Origin: Salinisphaera dokdonensis
GTDB lineage: Bacteria > Pseudomonadota > Gammaproteobacteria > Nevskiales > Salinisphaeraceae
DNA length: 64,000 bases
Assembly: GCF_040361215.1 (NCBI RefSeq)
Contig: NZ_APND01000001.1
Span: 558,001 to 622,000 of the forward strand
Direction of reading: 5' to 3'
Shown: positions 60,741 through 64,000 of the stretch, piece after piece
How positions within the stretch are numbered: position 1 is the first letter of the stretch
Layout: every line of letters starts with the position of its first letter
The notes under the pieces: model-generated
What the model saw: only the letters and a program-made list of their open reading frames with translations
Databases searched by the model: none
What the model was told of the DNA's origin: nothing
Program-made: the position numbers and the translations under genes

Positions 60741-62337
60741 GCGAATCCTTGAACAACTTGTGTGGGTTCATCATGCCGTGCGGATCGAGCTCGGCAAGCG
60801 CAGCCCGGATCAGGGCGATACCCGTTTCGCTCTTCTCTGCGGCCAGGTACGGCGCATGGTCTGCGCCCACGCCGTGCTGGTGGCTGATGGTGCCCCCATG
60901 GGCAACGATCGCCTCGCTGACCGCCTGCTTGAGCGCGCGCCAGCGGCCGATGTCGGTGGCGTAATCCGCGCCGCGACGCCAGATCACCGTCATGTACACG
61001 CTGCAGCCGGCATCGTAGACATGCGACAGATGGGCGAAGGCGATGGCGCGTTCATCGAAGGTATCGAGGGCGATATGCGCGGCCTGCTGCATGGCCGTCA
61101 TGGTGGCGGTGGCACGCGACCAGGGCACAGCGGTTTCCATGGTGTCGACCGCGAAACCGGCATCCCACAAGCCGTTACGCAGATAGGCGCCGGCAAAACG
61201 GTTCTTGGCCCAGATCCGCCCCATGGCCGCACCCACGTGCACACCGCCGGCGCGCCGCGTAGTCGCGAGGGCATCAGCCTTGATGCGGTACACCTGTTTC
61301 CGGCTACCGGTGGCCCCGAACATCATCATGGCCGGCCGATCGCCCAACCCGCGAACACCGAGATAGCGTCGCAACCACGCGATGGCGGACTCGTGGCCCG
61401 CGATACGCAGCTGGGTATCCGTCTCCACTTCGTTGGAGACACGCAGCATGGAAACCGGCACCTCGGCGTGGGTGATCGCGCGCGCCGCTTCGAGTGCCGC
61501 ATTCCAGTCGGCGAAGAACACCGCATGGAAGGATTCCCGCTCCGCCACCCGCGTCACGTGCACCGCGGCTTCCGTGACGATGCCAAGTCTTCCTTCGCTG
61601 CCCAGCACCAGCTCGCGCAGGTCCGGCCCCGCCGACGAGGCGATCTGGCCGCCCACCTCGAAATCGCGGGCCGCGCAGGCCAGCCGCGCGCCATGGAACA
61701 GCTGTTCGATTCGGCCATAGCGGCGCGACTGCTGGCCAGCCGAGCGCGTGACGACCCAGCCGCCGAGCGTGGAATAGTCGAACGATTGCGGATAGTGGCC
61801 CAGCACGAAACCGTGCGCGCGCAGCTGCGCCTCCACCACCGGGCCGGCGGCCCCGGCGCCCAGCCGCGCGATGTGGTTATGCGTATCGAGATCGAGCAAG
61901 CGTGCATTGCGGCTCGTATCCACGCTGACCACCGGCCGGCCGTCATCGATCACCTTCAGATGCCCGACCACGCTGGTGCCGCCGCCATAGGGAATCACCA
62001 CCGCCTCGGCCGCGCGGGCGGCATCGATCACGGCACGGGTTTCGTCGTGGGTCGCCGGCGTGGCGACGGCGTCCGGAAACGGGCCGACGTGACCATGGCG
62101 CAGCGCCGCCCAGTCGGCGAAGCTCTGGCCGTGGGCATGGCGCAGACGCGCTTCAGCAGACGTATCGAAACCGGCGATCGCGCCGAGTCGGGACTCGGGC
62201 ACCTGCGCGCAGGCACTGTCGAGACTGGCATCGCTGCCGACCTCACCGCGACCGAGGCGCGATTCCAGAAACGCGCGCGCGCTGTCCGGTACCGGCTTGT
62301 CGAAAGTGTCGTCGCCCCAGCCGTTCCATCGCCGCAT
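60730..62337 (-). CDS. FAD-linked oxidase related to alkyldihydroxyacetonephosphate synthase (AGPS)
   Basis: This 535-aa VAO-type flavoprotein has FAD-binding regions VVIPYGGGTSVVGHLKV and YPQSFDYSTLGGWVVTRSAG. C-terminal SHQHGVGADHAPYLAAEKSE aligns with the HHHGIG active-site loop of AGPS; here one of the three histidines is Gln. AGPS swaps the acyl group of acyl-DHAP for a fatty alcohol, forming an ether lipid precursor. The partnership with GlpD and a kinase supports glycerolipid chemistry. Exact reaction is inferred. Confidence 0.82.
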   Translation of the reverse strand: MRRWNGWGDDTFDKPVPDSARAFLESRLGRGEVGSDASLDSACAQVPESRLGAIAGFDTSAEARLRHAHGQSFADWAALRHGHVGPFPDAVATPATHDETRAVIDAARAAEAVVIPYGGGTSVVGHLKVIDDGRPVVSVDTSRNARLLDLDTHNHIARLGAGAAGPVVEAQLRAHGFVLGHYPQSFDYSTLGGWVVTRSAGQQSRRYGRIEQLFHGARLACAARDFEVGGQIASSAGPDLRELVLGSEGRLGIVTEAAVHVTRVAERESFHAVFFADWNAALEAARAITHAEVPVSMLRVSNEVETDTQLRIAGHESAIAWLRRYLGVRGLGDRPAMMMFGATGSRKQVYRIKADALATTRRAGGVHVGAAMGRIWAKNRFAGAYLRNGLWDAGFAVDTMETAVPWSRATATMTAMQQAAHIALDTFDERAIAFAHLSHVYDAGCSVYMTVIWRRGADYATDIGRWRALKQAVSEAIVAHGGTISHQHGVGADHAPYLAAEKSETGIALIRAALAELDPHGMMNPHKLFKDSHVD

Positions 62338-62462
62338 CGTGTCGTGCCTGTGGTGTTTGATCGAAGAACGCGGTCGAGGCTAAACAATGGCCACGTCAAA
62401 AAAATTGACTTCACGCGCAGATTGATCGGCAATAGCGTGATCAACCCTTTCGCCTCCAGCCG

Positions 62463-63455
62463 ATGCCCGAAGCGACCGTTGCCGTTTCCATGCTCCGTGC
62501 GCTGCTCGCCTATCTCGGCACGCAGGACCTCGATACGGACGCACTCGCTCGAGCGTCCGGGCTGAATCGCGAGGTGTTGGCGCATCCCGAGCGCACGGTC
62601 GATGCCAGCCACTACGAACGCCTCATGCAGGCCGGTATCGTCGCCCTGCACAACCCGCTGCTCGGCCTCGAATTCGGTATGGCAGCCCAACCGGATCGCT
62701 GGGGCACGCTGGGCTTTTTACTGCGCCACTGCGCGACGCTCGGCGAGGTGCTGTCCTATCAGGCACGTTTCGCGCATCTAGTGAACGCCGTCGGCGAAGG
62801 GCGTTTCGTCGAACACGAGCACCACGTCGCGCTCGAATGGCACAGCGCGGGTTCGCAGATGCCGGCACTGGTGGAGGAAGCCTTCGGCGCCTGGGTGCGC
62901 TTTGCCCGTTGGGCCAGTGGGCGGGAGGAATCGCCGACATTGGTGGAATTTTCGCACCGGGCCCAGGGTGATCCGGCGCTCTACGAAGCGTTCTTTGACT
63001 GCCCGGTCGTGTTCTGCGCCCCGGCCTGTCGCCTGTGTTTCGACCCCGCCCTGCTCGACGTGGCCCTGCGCACGCCCGACGCCCAACTCGCCGCCCATCT
63101 GAGCGACCGGGTCGAAGCGCGCGCCCGGGCGGCTGGCGATCGCGATGTCCATATCCGACTCAAGGCTTGGCTCATGCAAACCATCGGCAACACCACGCCC
63201 GAACTCGGCCGCGCCGCCCAAGCGCTGGGCTTGGGCGAACGCGTTCTCCAGCAGCGCCTGCAGACCGGCGGCACCACCTTTCGCCGCTGTGTCGACGAAG
63301 CGCGGCACGAACTTGCGCTACGCCACCTGCGTGACAGCAGACTATCGATTGGCGATGTCAGTCACCGGCTCGGCTATTCCGAGCAAAGCGTGTTCCAACG
63401 CGCATTCCGGCGCTGGCAGGGGCAGACCCCGCTGGCCTGGCGGCGGCAGCACTAG
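62463..63455 (+). CDS. AraC-family regulator (OruR/VirS type)
   Basis: This 330-aa protein has an N-terminal Arabinose_bd-type domain (MLRALLAYLGTQDLDTDALA) and a C-terminal HTH (RLSIGDVSHRLGYSEQSVFQ, RAFRRWQGQTPLAWRR). It is divergent from the AGPS-like operon across 125 bp and is the likely regulator. Same subfamily as the regulator at 31,079-32,101. Confidence 0.9.
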   Translation: MPEATVAVSMLRALLAYLGTQDLDTDALARASGLNREVLAHPERTVDASHYERLMQAGIVALHNPLLGLEFGMAAQPDRWGTLGFLLRHCATLGEVLSYQARFAHLVNAVGEGRFVEHEHHVALEWHSAGSQMPALVEEAFGAWVRFARWASGREESPTLVEFSHRAQGDPALYEAFFDCPVVFCAPACRLCFDPALLDVALRTPDAQLAAHLSDRVEARARAAGDRDVHIRLKAWLMQTIGNTTPELGRAAQALGLGERVLQQRLQTGGTTFRRCVDEARHELALRHLRDSRLSIGDVSHRLGYSEQSVFQRAFRRWQGQTPLAWRRQH

Positions 63456-63503
63456 ACTGCCGCCCTCGCGGGGTGTCTCGAGATAACCGCGACCCGGTAA
63501 ATT

Positions 63504-64000
63504 TCAGGCGGCGCCGCCCAGACTCGTCGGGCCGGCCGTGGCCAGACGCGCCATATCGCGTACTGCAACGGTGAGATGGGCATGGCCCGGCTGATCGATC
63601 GCCTGCAGTTCGCCCATGCGGGCACTGACAAAGGCGAGCGTGCGCTCGTGCGCTGCGCGCCATTCCGTCAATGGTTCGGCGCTGTCGACATCGAGCACCT
63701 GGGCCACGATCTGCTGATGGATACGGTAACTGTCGCTGCGCAGGCTGCTGCGCGCCAACGCGGCCCAGCGCCCGTTCGCGGGCAGGCCGTGAATGGCGTG
63801 CTGCAGCCAGTCGACCGACAGCTCGTCGCCAAGAGCAAAATACAGCGTGGCGACCTCGTCGATATCGCGACCTCGGTCCTCGGCGAGCGAGACGATATCC
63901 ATGATGCCGCCGCCGGCATCCGCACTGGCGATTCGGCAGGCAAAGGCTTCGTCGACACCGGCTTCGATCCATTCCGTGCGATCGGCCTGCCAGCGCCGGG
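63504..64000 (-). CDS. NAD-specific glutamate dehydrogenase (large form), C-terminal end only
   Basis: The last 165 codons of a gene that continues past the right edge. The segment DIVSLAEDRGRDIDEVATLY, FALGDELSVDWLQHAIHGLP and WAALARSSLRSDSYRIHQ matches the C-terminus of the about 180-kDa NAD-GDH (GdhB/Gdh2) of proteobacteria. That enzyme deaminates glutamate to 2-oxoglutarate. It is convergent with the AraC gene. Catalytic domains are outside the window. Confidence 0.85.
   Translation of the reverse strand, partial: RRWQADRTEWIEAGVDEAFACRIASADAGGGIMDIVSLAEDRGRDIDEVATLYFALGDELSVDWLQHAIHGLPANGRWAALARSSLRSDSYRIHQQIVAQVLDVDSAEPLTEWRAAHERTLAFVSARMGELQAIDQPGHAHLTVAVRDMARLATAGPTSLGGAA

Overview
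The window is 64 kb of GC-rich, tightly packed bacterial chromosome. The housekeeping set (bamB-yfgM-hisS-rodZ-pilW-rlmN, secDF-yajC-tgt, YbaY-type lipoprotein, slyX, ppc, zapE, tRNA-Leu) points to a gammaproteobacterium. Gene content and style resemble Salinisphaera or a related marine or halophilic lineage; that genus guess is an inference from memory, with no database comparison.

Layout. Positions 1-10,960 are a minus-strand core block. It holds an outer-membrane/translation cluster (bamB partial, yfgM, hisS, rodZ, pilW, rlmN, ndk) and a compact sulfur/Fe-S cluster (cysE, two cysteine desulfurases, a cysteine-less IscU-like protein, an A-type carrier), then trmJ. Positions 11,046-22,543 carry suhB, a 551-bp highly structured element with long inverted termini, secF-secD-yajC-tgt, dacB, tRNA-Leu(CAA) and small envelope or hypothetical genes. 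Positions 22,583-30,085 hold ppc, a Nudix enzyme, a 7Fe ferredoxin, a CYTH protein, xerD, zapE and a secreted hydrolase.

From 30,093 the content is accessory and metabolic. An AraC/VirS-type regulator and two MaoC-like proteins lie opposite a five-gene FMO-transporter-epimerase-SDR-TauE operon, which recalls the mycobacterial virS/mymA arrangement. Next come a secreted pentapeptide-repeat protein, an AlkK-type acyl-CoA ligase, a degenerate NERD-like protein and a LysR gene. The LysR gene is divergent from a DUF1330-DUF1330-CmcJ-quinone reductase-SDR operon. A PepSY/TonB-receptor pair and an acyl-CoA dehydrogenase follow.

Positions 51,626-57,650 form an operon that looks like the polyprenyl-phosphoryl-D-arabinose pathway of mycobacteria (flippase-like protein, HAD-UbiA fusion, DprE1-like, DprE2-like, GT-C-like glycosyltransferase). 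Positions 57,619-62,337 are a kinase/GlpD/AGPS-like operon with a divergent AraC regulator, consistent with ether-glycerolipid chemistry. The window ends inside a large NAD-glutamate dehydrogenase gene. The best candidates for new biology are the structured element (11,940-12,490), the Dpr-like operon with its HAD-UbiA fusion, the cysteine-less IscU paralogue and the DUF1330/CmcJ operon.
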